This document shows, piece by piece, positions 16,659 through 24,852 of a DNA stretch of 64,000 nucleotides. Numbering within the stretch: position 1 is the first letter of the stretch; each line of letters starts with the position of its first letter. The notes below the pieces were generated by a model. It did not search any database. It worked only from the letters and a program-made list of their open reading frames with translations, and had not been told where the DNA came from. The position numbers and the translations under genes were made by a program. This stretch comes from Streptomyces calvus. GTDB lineage: Bacteria > Actinomycetota > Actinomycetes > Streptomycetales > Streptomycetaceae. Location: the NCBI RefSeq assembly GCF_006782915.1, contig NZ_VCNP01000004.1:185073-249072 (forward strand). The letters are read 5' to 3'.

Positions 16659-17213
16659 GTGTTCCCTCAGCCCCTGGCTCGTCCCGTGATCCCTGCCGAA
16701 CGGGTCCCACCGGTTCCTCCGCCACGTCCGGTGACCGCTCTCCTGGCGGACTCCGTCCAGGACATCGCCGTCATCGACACCGCGCTGCGACTGGCCGTCC
16801 CGCGTCGGGCGCCTCTGCTGCTCGTCGCCGTCCTGCCCGCGCACGCCCACTCATCCGTCACCGCCGAGGCGGACACGCATGCGGCCCGTGTGGTGATGGG
16901 CCGGGTGCTGCCCCGGGTGCGGCAGGCCGGCCTGGACCACATTCCCGTCGTCCACCGCGTCACGCCGCGCGGCACCCGGCTGCGGGCGGCGGGGGCGGTA
17001 CTGGACGTCGCCGCCCGCCACCTGTCCTCGGTGCTGGTGGCCGCCGCCCGAGGACCGGCCGGACTGGACGCCCACGTCCTGACCGAGGCCTCCGCCCTGC
17101 GGTGCGGCCCGTTCGTGCACACCGTCGCGCCGACGGCCTGGACTCCGTTCCCAACTTTCCAGCACTACACCGACTTGAAGGGCCGGCCGACAGCGTCGGG
17201 CCCGGCATCCTGA
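16659..17213 (+). CDS. Usp-like hypothetical protein
   Basis: A 184-residue protein starting with GTG after a GGGGGCCGCT leader. The central part VTALLADSVQDIAVIDTALR, then PLLLVAVLP, and RHLSSVLVAAARGPAG resembles an alpha/beta USP-like fold. However, the ATP-binding GxxG loop is absent. It is transcribed away from the winged-helix regulator across the palindromic operator, so it is probably that regulator's target. Molecular function is unknown. Confidence 0.6.
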   Translation: MFPQPLARPVIPAERVPPVPPPRPVTALLADSVQDIAVIDTALRLAVPRRAPLLLVAVLPAHAHSSVTAEADTHAARVVMGRVLPRVRQAGLDHIPVVHRVTPRGTRLRAAGAVLDVAARHLSSVLVAAARGPAGLDAHVLTEASALRCGPFVHTVAPTAWTPFPTFQHYTDLKGRPTASGPAS

Positions 17214-17413
17214 TGCACTGCCCGCCGATGTGCGGGGCACCGCTCCTCAGCCCCCGTCCGCGCCACCGCACCGCCCACAGCCGACCACCCGCGAGACCGG
17301 GGAGGTGATCGCCCATGTGAACCGGCGGCCCGGACCCGGCTCCCCTCCGTACGCGCCAGGGTCCGGGGACCGTCCCTCCCTTCCCCTCTCCCGCTCGAGA
17401 AAGCCGATCGACC

Positions 17414-18451
17414 ATGAATGAGCTTTCGTTCACCGTCCCGCTGTGGGTCTGGGCCGCTGTCACCCTCGTGATCGCCGTCATGCTCGCCGTCGACCTGATC
17501 GCCCACCGTGACAACCACGTGATCGGCTTCAAGGAGGCCGCGGTCTGGAGCGGGATCTGGATCGCCATCGGCCTCGCCTTCGGCCTGGTGCTGCTCGTGT
17601 GGCAGGGCGGAGAGGTCTCCTCCACCTACTACGCCGGCTACCTGATCGAAAAAGCCCTGTCCATCGACAACGTCTTCGTCTTCGCACTGGTCTTCTCCTT
17701 CTTCGCCGTCCCCGACGCCTACCAGCACAAGGTCCTCTTCTGGGGCGTCCTCGGCGCCCTCGCCGCCCGGCTGGTGTTCATCTTCGTCGGCGCCGAACTG
17801 CTGCAGCTGTTCTTCTGGACCGCCTACCTGTTCGGCGCGTTCCTGATCTGGACCGGCTACAGGATGGCGGTCTCCAAGGACGAGGAAGTCCACCCCGACC
17901 GCAATCCCGTGGTCCGCCTGGTCCAGAAGATCGTCCCCACCGATGCCCGCTTCCACGGCGACCGGTTCTTCACCAGGATCAACGGCCGGCGGGTGGCGAC
18001 GCTGCTGTTCGTGGCCCTGGTCGCGGTGGAGGCCACCGACCTGATCTTCGCCGTCGACTCCGTCGCCGCGATCCTGGCCATCACCACGAACACCTTCATC
18101 GTGTGGACCGCCAACGCCTTCGCCGTCCTCGGCCTGCGCAGCCTGTACTTCTGCCTGGCCGGACTGCTGCGCCGCTTCGCCTACCTCCACTACGGACTCG
18201 CGGTGCTGCTGGCCTTCGCGGGCGTCAAGCTCATCCTGTCCGAGACTCCCGTCGGCAAGCTGCCCATCCCCCTCACCCTCGGCGTCATCACCGTGACGAT
18301 CACCGTCTCCATCGTCTGGTCCCTCATCGCCACTCGCGGCCAGAACACCGGCATCGCACCGGACACCGCGAAGACCGGCGATCCGAGCAGCGTCTCCGCC
18401 CCACCGCAGCAACCCGCCGCCCGCCACCGTGGCGACGAGGACGTGTCATGA
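17414..18451 (+). CDS. terC: TerC-family integral membrane protein
   Basis: A 345-residue polytopic membrane protein with about eight hydrophobic helices and the family motifs SIDNVFVFALVFSFFAVP (near residue 85) and VEATDLIFAVDSVAAILAIT (near residue 205). The paired acidic residues in membrane segments are typical of TerC, which acts in metal-ion handling (tellurite resistance or Mn2+ export in other bacteria). A hydrophilic 40-residue tail ends the protein. It converges on the nuclease-like gene with only 34 bp between the stops. Confidence 0.92.
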   Translation: MNELSFTVPLWVWAAVTLVIAVMLAVDLIAHRDNHVIGFKEAAVWSGIWIAIGLAFGLVLLVWQGGEVSSTYYAGYLIEKALSIDNVFVFALVFSFFAVPDAYQHKVLFWGVLGALAARLVFIFVGAELLQLFFWTAYLFGAFLIWTGYRMAVSKDEEVHPDRNPVVRLVQKIVPTDARFHGDRFFTRINGRRVATLLFVALVAVEATDLIFAVDSVAAILAITTNTFIVWTANAFAVLGLRSLYFCLAGLLRRFAYLHYGLAVLLAFAGVKLILSETPVGKLPIPLTLGVITVTITVSIVWSLIATRGQNTGIAPDTAKTGDPSSVSAPPQQPAARHRGDEDVS

Positions 18452-18485
18452 CCGCCCTCAAGTCCTCTCACAGCCGTCCTGCTCG

Positions 18486-19658
18486 CTACCGCCCCGCACC
18501 TCTGTCGGCGGCCCAGAAGCGCGCTTCCATATCCGTGAAGAACTGCCGGATGAACCTGAGGTCATCGCGCGCTTCGAGGAGCTCCTTGCCCCCGAAACGG
18601 AATACCTCGTACCCCTTGAGCCGAAGAGCACGGTCCTCCGCGACCATCTCCGAATAGAGGTCCGGCGCCGCCACCCAGCACCCCGAGCCCTTCGGGACCT
18701 CCCGCGCATAGTGATGCTTGCCGTCGACTTCGATCACGATGCGCACACCTCCGGGCAGCAGAAGCAGAAAGTCCATCCGCTCCCTCGCAAGCCGCCGCGG
18801 TTTGCTGAGGATCTCGCGGTGCCGCCGGGTGAGTGGATCGAAGTGCACGTAGACCTGGGGCAGCAGGGCAGGTTGCGACATGCCATCGGGATCGGCGTAG
18901 CGGCTGGCGAAGGCGAAGAACACGAACCTCTCCGCCTCAGAGGCGAGCGACGCGTGCAGCCTCTGGTAGAGCGATCGGGCGACGTCACGCTCGGCCGCGC
19001 CGTTCATGCCCGTCTCCGCCCTCCACCAATCAACGAGATCACCCCAAGTGAGGCCGGCGTCCGTCAGCGGGCGGTCGTAGACCAGGCAGCTGTCCGCGTG
19101 CTCGACTATCTCGACAGCACCGTCGATGAGGTGGCTCATCACGATCTCCGGCTTGTGACCGGTGGATGCGAAGACGATGTTCTTGAGCCCTCCGTCGACA
19201 CCCCTGATCCCGCTCGCCTCAGCTCCTGCCGCATCCAACTCGTCGAGCGAGGCCCAGATCGGTGAGAACAACTCGTTCAGATACCCGCGGCGTGCCGCCC
19301 AGCTTCCTCCCATGTCATTACGGCTCCAGTAGCCCTGAAAACTGCGGAAGTCCCTGAAGGGAGGGCTGAAGGGTATCCCGAGCCTTCTGAGCACAGCCTT
19401 CAAGCTGCGGAGGGCCTCAGCTATCTCGTCCTCTTGCAGTCGGACAGCCTTGCTCGTGCCGTACTCCTCCAGCTCGGCATGCACGAGACGGGTGAGGCCC
19501 TGAGCCACGTCGAGGTCGGTCGTGCCGTCGGGTGACGGCCCGTTCCGAAGCCCTACAACCAGCTCGGTATCGAAGTGATCTTTCCAGGACGACCAGGGGT
19601 CTCCATTCACGGACCATGCCGGATCCTGCTCCGTCTTGAAGAAGTCGCTCGGCTGCAC
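18486..19658 (-). CDS. PD-(D/E)XK nuclease-like protein, candidate phage-defence gene
   Basis: A 390-residue protein. The C-terminal third contains RMDFLLLLPGGVRIVIEVDG followed by KHHYA, the D...E-x-D-G-K arrangement of a PD-(D/E)XK nuclease, then YSEMVAEDRALRLKGYEVFR, the usual helix and strand after it. The N-terminal 250 residues are helical (SFQGYWSRNDMGGSWAARRG; LNELFSPIWASLDELD), a layout recalling AbiJ-type abortive-infection proteins, though I would not name a subfamily. Its codon use is visibly less G/C-biased than its neighbours, suggesting transfer. It stands alone, without methylase or partner genes, so a stand-alone defence or abortive system is more likely than classical restriction. 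Confidence 0.6.
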   Translation of the reverse strand: MQPSDFFKTEQDPAWSVNGDPWSSWKDHFDTELVVGLRNGPSPDGTTDLDVAQGLTRLVHAELEEYGTSKAVRLQEDEIAEALRSLKAVLRRLGIPFSPPFRDFRSFQGYWSRNDMGGSWAARRGYLNELFSPIWASLDELDAAGAEASGIRGVDGGLKNIVFASTGHKPEIVMSHLIDGAVEIVEHADSCLVYDRPLTDAGLTWGDLVDWWRAETGMNGAAERDVARSLYQRLHASLASEAERFVFFAFASRYADPDGMSQPALLPQVYVHFDPLTRRHREILSKPRRLARERMDFLLLLPGGVRIVIEVDGKHHYAREVPKGSGCWVAAPDLYSEMVAEDRALRLKGYEVFRFGGKELLEARDDLRFIRQFFTDMEARFWAADRGAGR

Positions 19659-20088
19659 GGGGGCAGGCTACCGACAGCCGCTGACACTCAGAGCTGCGTC
19701 ATCACGCAGGGATTCGGACCGGACGCAAGAGATCGTCCCAAGGCCACCCGGCGTCGCCCTCATCTCCTGACCGCCTCCGTCGGGCAGGACCGGCATCCCG
19801 CGGGACGGCGGATACCCGGCCGGGTCACAGCCGAAGCCCCGGGAAGTCCCACGTCGAATTGCCGCATCACTGACGGAAGCCACCACACCGACGTCGAAGC
19901 CAAGACGACCTACCGAGGTGGGCGGCATCGTCTCGCCCACTGCCAGGGCGCCATCGCCAAGACGGCCGACAGCCTGGACGCGGTCAGCGCCATGGACACC
20001 GAGTTCGACACCAGCTTGATCACCCTGACGACCGCCACAGAGCACGACCAGCTGTGGCGCGCCTCGATCCCCTCTCGCGCACCTCTCG
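19659..20088. other. Gene-poor stretch, no supported gene
   Basis: The 460 bp between the nuclease-like gene and the DUF6153 gene hold open frames in several phases, but none has a ribosome site or a recognisable family. It may contain the upstream regulatory region of the DUF6153/DUF305 pair. Confidence 0.5.
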
Positions 20089-20105
20089 CCCCGCATACAG
20101 CGGGG
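20089..20105. promoter_or_regulatory. Palindrome upstream of DUF6153 gene
   Basis: CCCCGC - ATACA - GCGGGG, perfect 6-bp arms, 14 bp before the ATG at 20119. Its position fits an operator in the untranslated leader. The reading is an inference. Confidence 0.35.
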
Positions 20106-20118
20106 CCGCTTCCGTAAC

Positions 20119-20544
20119 ATGAGGGACGTGACAGCACGTACGCAGCTCCGCCGTGCGCGATCGTCCTTCGGACGGTGGCGTGCGCTGCTGCTGCTCGGGC
20201 TGCTCGCCGGTCTGCTCGGCATGCACGCCCTCGGGCCTGCCGACGCGGTCGCGACAGGCGGCCATTCGCCACACCACTCCCCCGCCGTCACGACACACGC
20301 GGGTATGGGGACGGCCGACGAGTTCATCTGTCACGGCGCCGACAGCAGCGGCGGGCACACACAGCACGCCGATGCCACCTGCGCGTCCGGGGCGGTCGGC
20401 GCGGGGCCGGTTCTGCCCCCGCTGATGCCCGACCCCGTCGGTCCGGCCCCCTCCAACGATCACCTGCCCGGCGCCTTCACCGCCACACCCTGGGGCGGGC
20501 GTGCCCCGCCCACCCTGGCCGAACTGCAAATCCTGCGGATCTAG
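20119..20544 (+). CDS. DUF6153-like His-rich exported/membrane protein
   Basis: A 141-residue protein with a basic N-terminus, one hydrophobic segment (WRALLLLGLLAGLLGMHALG, residues about 20-39) and a His-rich extracytoplasmic part (GGHSPHHSP, GGHTQH). This matches the small family found next to DUF305 genes in Streptomyces. The topology suggests a membrane-anchored or exported metal-binding protein. It is followed after 105 bp by the DUF305 lipoprotein on the same strand. Confidence 0.7.
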   Translation: MRDVTARTQLRRARSSFGRWRALLLLGLLAGLLGMHALGPADAVATGGHSPHHSPAVTTHAGMGTADEFICHGADSSGGHTQHADATCASGAVGAGPVLPPLMPDPVGPAPSNDHLPGAFTATPWGGRAPPTLAELQILRI

Positions 20545-20649
20545 GACAAGGCCGAGCCGTACCCGCCCCACCGTCAGGGCGGATACAGGGCTCAGCCGTG
20601 TCCCGCGCCGATCGGCGCGCCCACCTTCGTACCTCGCAGGAGTACACCC

Positions 20650-21291
20650 ATGACCAGCACCCGTTCCCTCGTCCGCCGTGCCGCCCTGGGCGTCACGGCC
20701 GTGACCGCAGCCCTCGTCCTCGCCGCCTGCGGCAACGGCGACGCCCCCTCCGACACCGGCTCCGGCACGCAGACGTCCGCCCCGACGAGCGCCGAGGACA
20801 CCGCCGGCGCCCACAACGACCAGGACATCGACTTCGCGCAGGGCATGATCCCGCACCACCGGCAGGCCCTCCAGATGGCACAGATGGCACAGAGCCGGGC
20901 GTCCTCCGCCGAGGTCAAGGATCTCGCCTCCCGGATCGAGAAGGCCCAGGACCCGGAGATCGAGACCATGTCCGGGTGGCTGGAGACATGGGGTGAGGAC
21001 GTACCCTCCGACATGCCCGGCATGGACCACGGCGGGCACGGTGACGACTCCTCCGACATGCCCGGAATGATGGGCACCGAGGACATGGACCAGCTCATGG
21101 AGGCCTCCGGCCATGACTTCGACACCATGTTCCTGACGATGATGATCGAGCACCACGAGGGCGCCGTGGACATGGCCGCCACCGAGAAGGACAAGGGTCA
21201 GTACGGGCCGGCCAAGACCCTGGCCGACGACATCATCACCGCGCAGACCGCCGAGATCGAGGAGATGAACGAACTCCTCGACAAGAACTGA
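20650..21291 (+). CDS. DUF305 lipoprotein (ferritin-like, His/Met-rich)
   Basis: A 213-residue secreted lipoprotein. The signal peptide ends in a lipobox LAAC at about residues 24-27. Two DUF305 half-repeats follow: DIDFAQGMIPHHRQALQMAQ and DTMFLTMMIEHHEGAVDMA, each with the HH pair. A Met/His/Asp-rich linker lies between them (MPGMDHGGHGDD, MPGMMG). The family is often linked to copper or other metal handling. A good AGGAG site precedes the ATG. Confidence 0.9.
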   Translation: MTSTRSLVRRAALGVTAVTAALVLAACGNGDAPSDTGSGTQTSAPTSAEDTAGAHNDQDIDFAQGMIPHHRQALQMAQMAQSRASSAEVKDLASRIEKAQDPEIETMSGWLETWGEDVPSDMPGMDHGGHGDDSSDMPGMMGTEDMDQLMEASGHDFDTMFLTMMIEHHEGAVDMAATEKDKGQYGPAKTLADDIITAQTAEIEEMNELLDKN

Positions 21292-21374
21292 CGCTCCGCA
21301 GCGGGCGACGGGGCGGGTTCCCTGTTCCGTCGCCCGCTTCCCGCTCCTCGGCGCGTCTTGTGAAGAACCTCAAC

Positions 21375-21500
21375 ATGAGGGTTCTTTCCCGCGCAACCGC
21401 CGTCGTCACCGCGGTCATTCTCGCGGTCGCACCGGCCACGTGCTCCTCCGCGGCTGGTGCGACGTCCGGTATGACAGCGTGGCGAGCTTCGGCGAAGTGA
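21375..21500 (+). CDS. Truncated secreted-protein fragment (41 codons)
   Basis: An ATG opens a frame with a typical signal peptide (MRVLSRATAVVTAVILAVAP) ending in ATCSSAAGA, then stops after 41 codons. It looks like the first exported segment of a longer protein whose remainder was lost, perhaps at the insertion-element boundary that follows. It could also be a chance frame. Confidence 0.3.
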   Translation: MRVLSRATAVVTAVILAVAPATCSSAAGATSGMTAWRASAK

Positions 21501-21729
21501 TGTTGGGACGCAGGAACTGTGACACCTTTCGACGCGGACCGGCCAAGGCGAGACGCACTGGTGTCTGTACAGACGTACGACGCACATGGCGCCATACATG
21601 CCGCCCCAGAAGGACGGGAGAGCTGCTGGAAAAGCAGCCGGGCAGCCCTCAAGCAGCGGTCTACTGAGTTTTTCGTTATTTCTGTGGTGTTTGGGGATGA
21701 ATGGTCAGGCCGGTGTGGGTGAGGAAGGA

Positions 21730-22478
21730 CTACGGGAGTTGCTCGCTGGAGCAGACTCGGCGGATGCCGCGTTCGGCGGCGTCAGCGACATCGGCGAGGT
21801 GGTCGCCGGCGAGGTTGGCCAGCTCGCGGGTCTTGATGGCCGACCACAGCAGTTCGACCGGGTTGAGCTCGGGTGCGTAGGCCGGCAGCCGCTCGAGGGT
21901 GAGCCAGTCCTGCTCGGCCACCCAGGCACGCATGCCCCGGCTCCAGTGGGCGGACAGTCCGTCCCACACCAACACCACCGGCTCACCGGCGTAGAAGGTC
22001 TTGATCTGTTCCAGTACCTCGATCAGGGAAGTGGTGTCGTAGCTGCCCGGCTTGAGGTGGAAGCACAACCGCGGGCCGCGTCCACTGTCGGCGGCGTGGT
22101 AGCCCAGCGCGGCGGCCATCCCGGCACGTTTCCAGTTCAGCCGGTGCCGCAGAGCAGGGGTGCGCCCGCGGGGCGCGTAGGTGCGACGCACCTCGGGCAG
22201 CAGCGACACGCCCGATTCGTCGAAGAACACGATCCAGGCACGTTTCTTCACTGCCCCTTTTTGATGCGCGGCCACTCGTGGGCGACCCATCGGGCGATCT
22301 CACACTCGTCCCGCTCGACGGCCTGGCGCCTGGGCCGCTGCAGACTCCACCCCAGCCGCCCGGTCAGCAAGCGCCATACCGAGGCCCGGGCCGACGTCAC
22401 CCCGGTCACCCGCTCAACCACCACACCGACCCGTTCCAGCGTCCACAGATCCGCCTCGAACCCGGGCGCCCTGTTCAT
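21730..22478 (-). mobile_element. IS630-type transposase, 5'-truncated, two overlapping frames
   Basis: The downstream frame (22290 to 21730) carries the DDE_3 domain: AWIVFFDESGVSLLPEVRRT, VVLVWDGLSAHWS and LPAYAPELNPVELLWSAIK supply the D, D and E. The upstream frame (22478 to 22248) holds the preceding helix-turn-helix part (ASVWRLLTGRLGWSLQRP). The two overlap at a C-AAA-AAG heptamer (22257-22263 on the plus strand), where a -1 slip joins them, as in some IS630 elements. The first 80-100 residues (first DNA-binding domain) are missing, cut near 22480 beside the integrase stop. No terminal inverted repeats were found. Probably inactive. Confidence 0.75.
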
Positions 22479-22497
22479 CCCCTGCGAGCGTAAATCG

Positions 22498-23628
22498 CTA
22501 CGCGATGAGTTGATAATTGAGGATGGTGGCGGCGGTGCTGATGGTGCCGGGCATAAGGTGTCGGTAAGTCTTGAATGTGACGTCGATGTTCTTGTGGCCC
22601 ATCCATTCGGCGACGTCGGTGATGGGAATGTTGTGAGTGAGGCAGTTGGAAGCGAAGAAGTGCCGCAGGCTGTAGATCACCATTCCCTCGGGGATATCGG
22701 CGTCGCCAGCTTTCTTGATGCGCTGCCATTGGTTGTTGAGGTAGTAGTGCGGGAACGGCCGGGACTGGTCCTGGGGGTGGCGGAGCAGGTAGCCGTCGGT
22801 GGTGCCGTGTGTGTCGGCGTACCGCTCGATAGTCTGCTTGACGTGGGCGGGCAGGGGGACGTCGCGGTATTCGCCGGTTTTGCGGTGTTTTAGGCGGGCG
22901 TACGTGCCGGTGGTCTGGTTGACCTGTTCGGTGATGCGGTAGACGTCGTCGGCGACGACGTTGCGGAGGTTGACGGCGGCGGCCTCGCCGTTGCGCATGC
23001 CGCAACCGCTCATCAGGTCGGTGATCAGCCGGAAACGGTCGTCGCCGGCCTCGCGTATCTGCCGCAGTTGCTGCGGTGAGGGGATGACCGCGCGCTTGGG
23101 GTCGTACTGGGGCGGTTTCACGCCCGCCAGGGGGTGGTCGTCGAAGAGGCCGAGGCGGTGGGCGTCCAGCAGGATCGCCTTGACTTTGTCGAAGGCGTTG
23201 GCCTGGGTGGCCAGCCCGACACCGGCGCGTTCCATGGACCGTATGAAGCTGTCGACGACCTTGTGGTCGAAGGTGTTCATCCGCCGACTGCCCAGCAGCG
23301 GCAGCATGTGGTGCTCCAGGAGGGAGTCCAAGTGCCGTACCGAGGCCGGACCGAGGTCACGCTGGCCGGCCTTCCACTCGGCCGCATACTCAGAGAACCG
23401 CATCGCCCCGTAGGCCGAGATCCGCTCCGCCTTTGTCCGGCCCTGAGGGCCAGTCTGCTTCCGAGCGTTGTAGACCTCCGCCAAACGCCCGATGGCCCGC
23501 TCCTGGGTCGCAAACCCCGACTCCTCCACCTGTCGCCCCGCTGCCGACCGGTAGCGGATTTTGTAAGAGTGCGGGCACTTCGACCACCGCGACCGCGGAT
23601 GCTCACACTCCTTGAAAAACGAACCCAT
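22498..23628 (-). CDS. Tyrosine recombinase/integrase
   Basis: A phage/ICE-type integrase of 376 residues from the ATG at 23628, whose MGSFFKECEHPRSRW start is typical for actinobacterial integrases. A TTG at 23682 would add 18 residues. A SAM-like core-binding domain (FSEYAAEWKAGQRDL) is followed by the catalytic domain: Arg in GCGMRNGEAAAV, Lys in LKHRKTGEYRDVPL, YSLRHFF (first box His replaced by Tyr), WMGHKN and the nucleophile TYRHLM. The excisionase-like gene lies directly upstream on the same strand. No replication or transfer genes accompany it, so the element is a remnant or uses distant cargo. Confidence 0.88.
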   Translation of the reverse strand: MGSFFKECEHPRSRWSKCPHSYKIRYRSAAGRQVEESGFATQERAIGRLAEVYNARKQTGPQGRTKAERISAYGAMRFSEYAAEWKAGQRDLGPASVRHLDSLLEHHMLPLLGSRRMNTFDHKVVDSFIRSMERAGVGLATQANAFDKVKAILLDAHRLGLFDDHPLAGVKPPQYDPKRAVIPSPQQLRQIREAGDDRFRLITDLMSGCGMRNGEAAAVNLRNVVADDVYRITEQVNQTTGTYARLKHRKTGEYRDVPLPAHVKQTIERYADTHGTTDGYLLRHPQDQSRPFPHYYLNNQWQRIKKAGDADIPEGMVIYSLRHFFASNCLTHNIPITDVAEWMGHKNIDVTFKTYRHLMPGTISTAATILNYQLIA

Positions 23629-23686
23629 CCCACGAACCAACAAACGAGACACAGAAGAGAACGTCCGATCGTGCTGCGACAATGAT

Positions 23687-23905
23687 CTAACGGCAAGTCG
23701 AGTCGTTTCCTAGACTCGGAATCCCTTTTGGGGCACGCTGCTGTTTCACCCAGGCATCTACTTCAGACACCTTAAAGCGAATCTTGGCATTTCCCCCTCC
23801 CCCAAAGCGATATGGAACGAGCCCCGAGCGGCTAGCGTTTCTGTAAACCCATGAAGCTGACACGTTCAGGTACTCAGCCACTTCCCGCACGCTCATGAAC
23901 TGCAT
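23687..23905 (-). CDS. Excisionase-like helix-turn-helix protein
   Basis: A 72-residue protein beginning MQFMSVREVAEYLNVSASWV, then YRNASRSGLVPYRF, KIRFKVSEVDAWV: the MerR/Xis-type HTH_17 pattern. The ATG at 23905 has a strong AGGAGG site. It sits immediately before the integrase gene, the usual place for the recombination directionality factor. Confidence 0.85.
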   Translation of the reverse strand: MQFMSVREVAEYLNVSASWVYRNASRSGLVPYRFGGGGNAKIRFKVSEVDAWVKQQRAPKGIPSLGNDSTCR

Positions 23906-23993
23906 CAGAAAATATCCTCCTAAACCAGATCGCACACTGCCGCTCTCGTTGCGCTTCGCGGCTCTCATGTGCTGCTGATGCAATTCTCTGGCG

Positions 23994-24020
23994 GATCGCC
24001 GGTTTGGCTAACCGGCGATC
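23994..24020. repeat. Perfect 11-bp inverted repeat upstream of the excisionase gene
   Basis: GATCGCCGGTT and AACCGGCGATC flank TGGCT. The repeat lies 89 bp upstream of the excisionase ATG. It can be an operator, an arm-type recombinase site or a terminator stem. Confidence 0.7.
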
Positions 24021-24852
24021 TCACGCTATGTTGCCCCCTCCGGAGGCACCCAGACCCAATTGCCCTGTAGTACGGCAAGGAGTGTCGGGCTCGGGGACTG
24101 TCACCAGTCGACCTCTTGGGAACCGAACCGACACTGGCCGTACAAGGTGGCGAGGCGGTCCCGGCGGGCCGCCTACCCGCAGCAGGCGACATCGAGCAAA
24201 GTCCGTGCTCAGCAGACTCCCGAACGGTGCCGTCCACGTCGACGGCTCGTACCTCATGGGACGGAGCTGGCAACAACCAGAGGTGACACGGAACAGGCCC
24301 TCGAGACGATCCAGGCTGCCTATTGAGCGAGCTAGCCACTGGCTTCGCACCCGGCAGCGACTCGCTGGTCGTATGCGAATGTTGCAGCCAGCCCATCGGG
24401 GACTGATGGACACCATCGCTTCCGGGGGAAGCCTGCAACTCAAGCGTCCTGACCCAGAAGTCAGGGCTGGGTGCCTACTCGCCCAGCACGCCACTTGTCG
24501 GGTTTCCACAAGCGGCCACTCCCCTATACACGTTGATGGCCTCACACGACGGAACCCAACACTCCAGCGCCCGCGTCAGCGCAGAGTCAGGGCGCTGAGA
24601 ACGCCTTGCGAGGGACACAAGTAGGGAGCGCACCGCGCCAGCCGAACTTGATGACTCGTCAGTAAAGTCAGCAAAAGGTCAGCAAGTGTTCGGCTAGAGC
24701 TGCCCACAGACGCCCATACTCTGGGAGTCGCAGGCAGCTTCAGAGGCACGTATGCGGCTGGAGCCGACGCGGGCGCTGCGGGATTCGTGCGTTGCCGGAC
24801 AGGCGCAGCAGCGATCCTGTCCTATTGGCGTACGGCGCACTGTATCCGCAGG
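24021..24852. other. Gene-poor flank of the integrase element
   Basis: These 830 bp hold no frame with a recognisable family or a convincing ribosome site, and the composition is less G/C-rich than the rest of the window. Three short direct repeats (GTCAGTAAA, GTCAGCAAAAG, GTCAGCAAG) lie at 24658-24685. No tRNA gene was seen that could serve as an attachment site. It looks like decayed mobile-element DNA. Confidence 0.5.

Noticed and set aside
24004..24624. A 206-codon plus-strand frame in the integrase flank
   Set aside because: It has no ribosome site and no recognisable family, and its codon use is unlike Streptomyces genes.
21730..24852. A tRNA gene as integration target
   Set aside because: I looked for a T-loop-like GGTTCGAATCC and acceptor stem around the integrase and found none.
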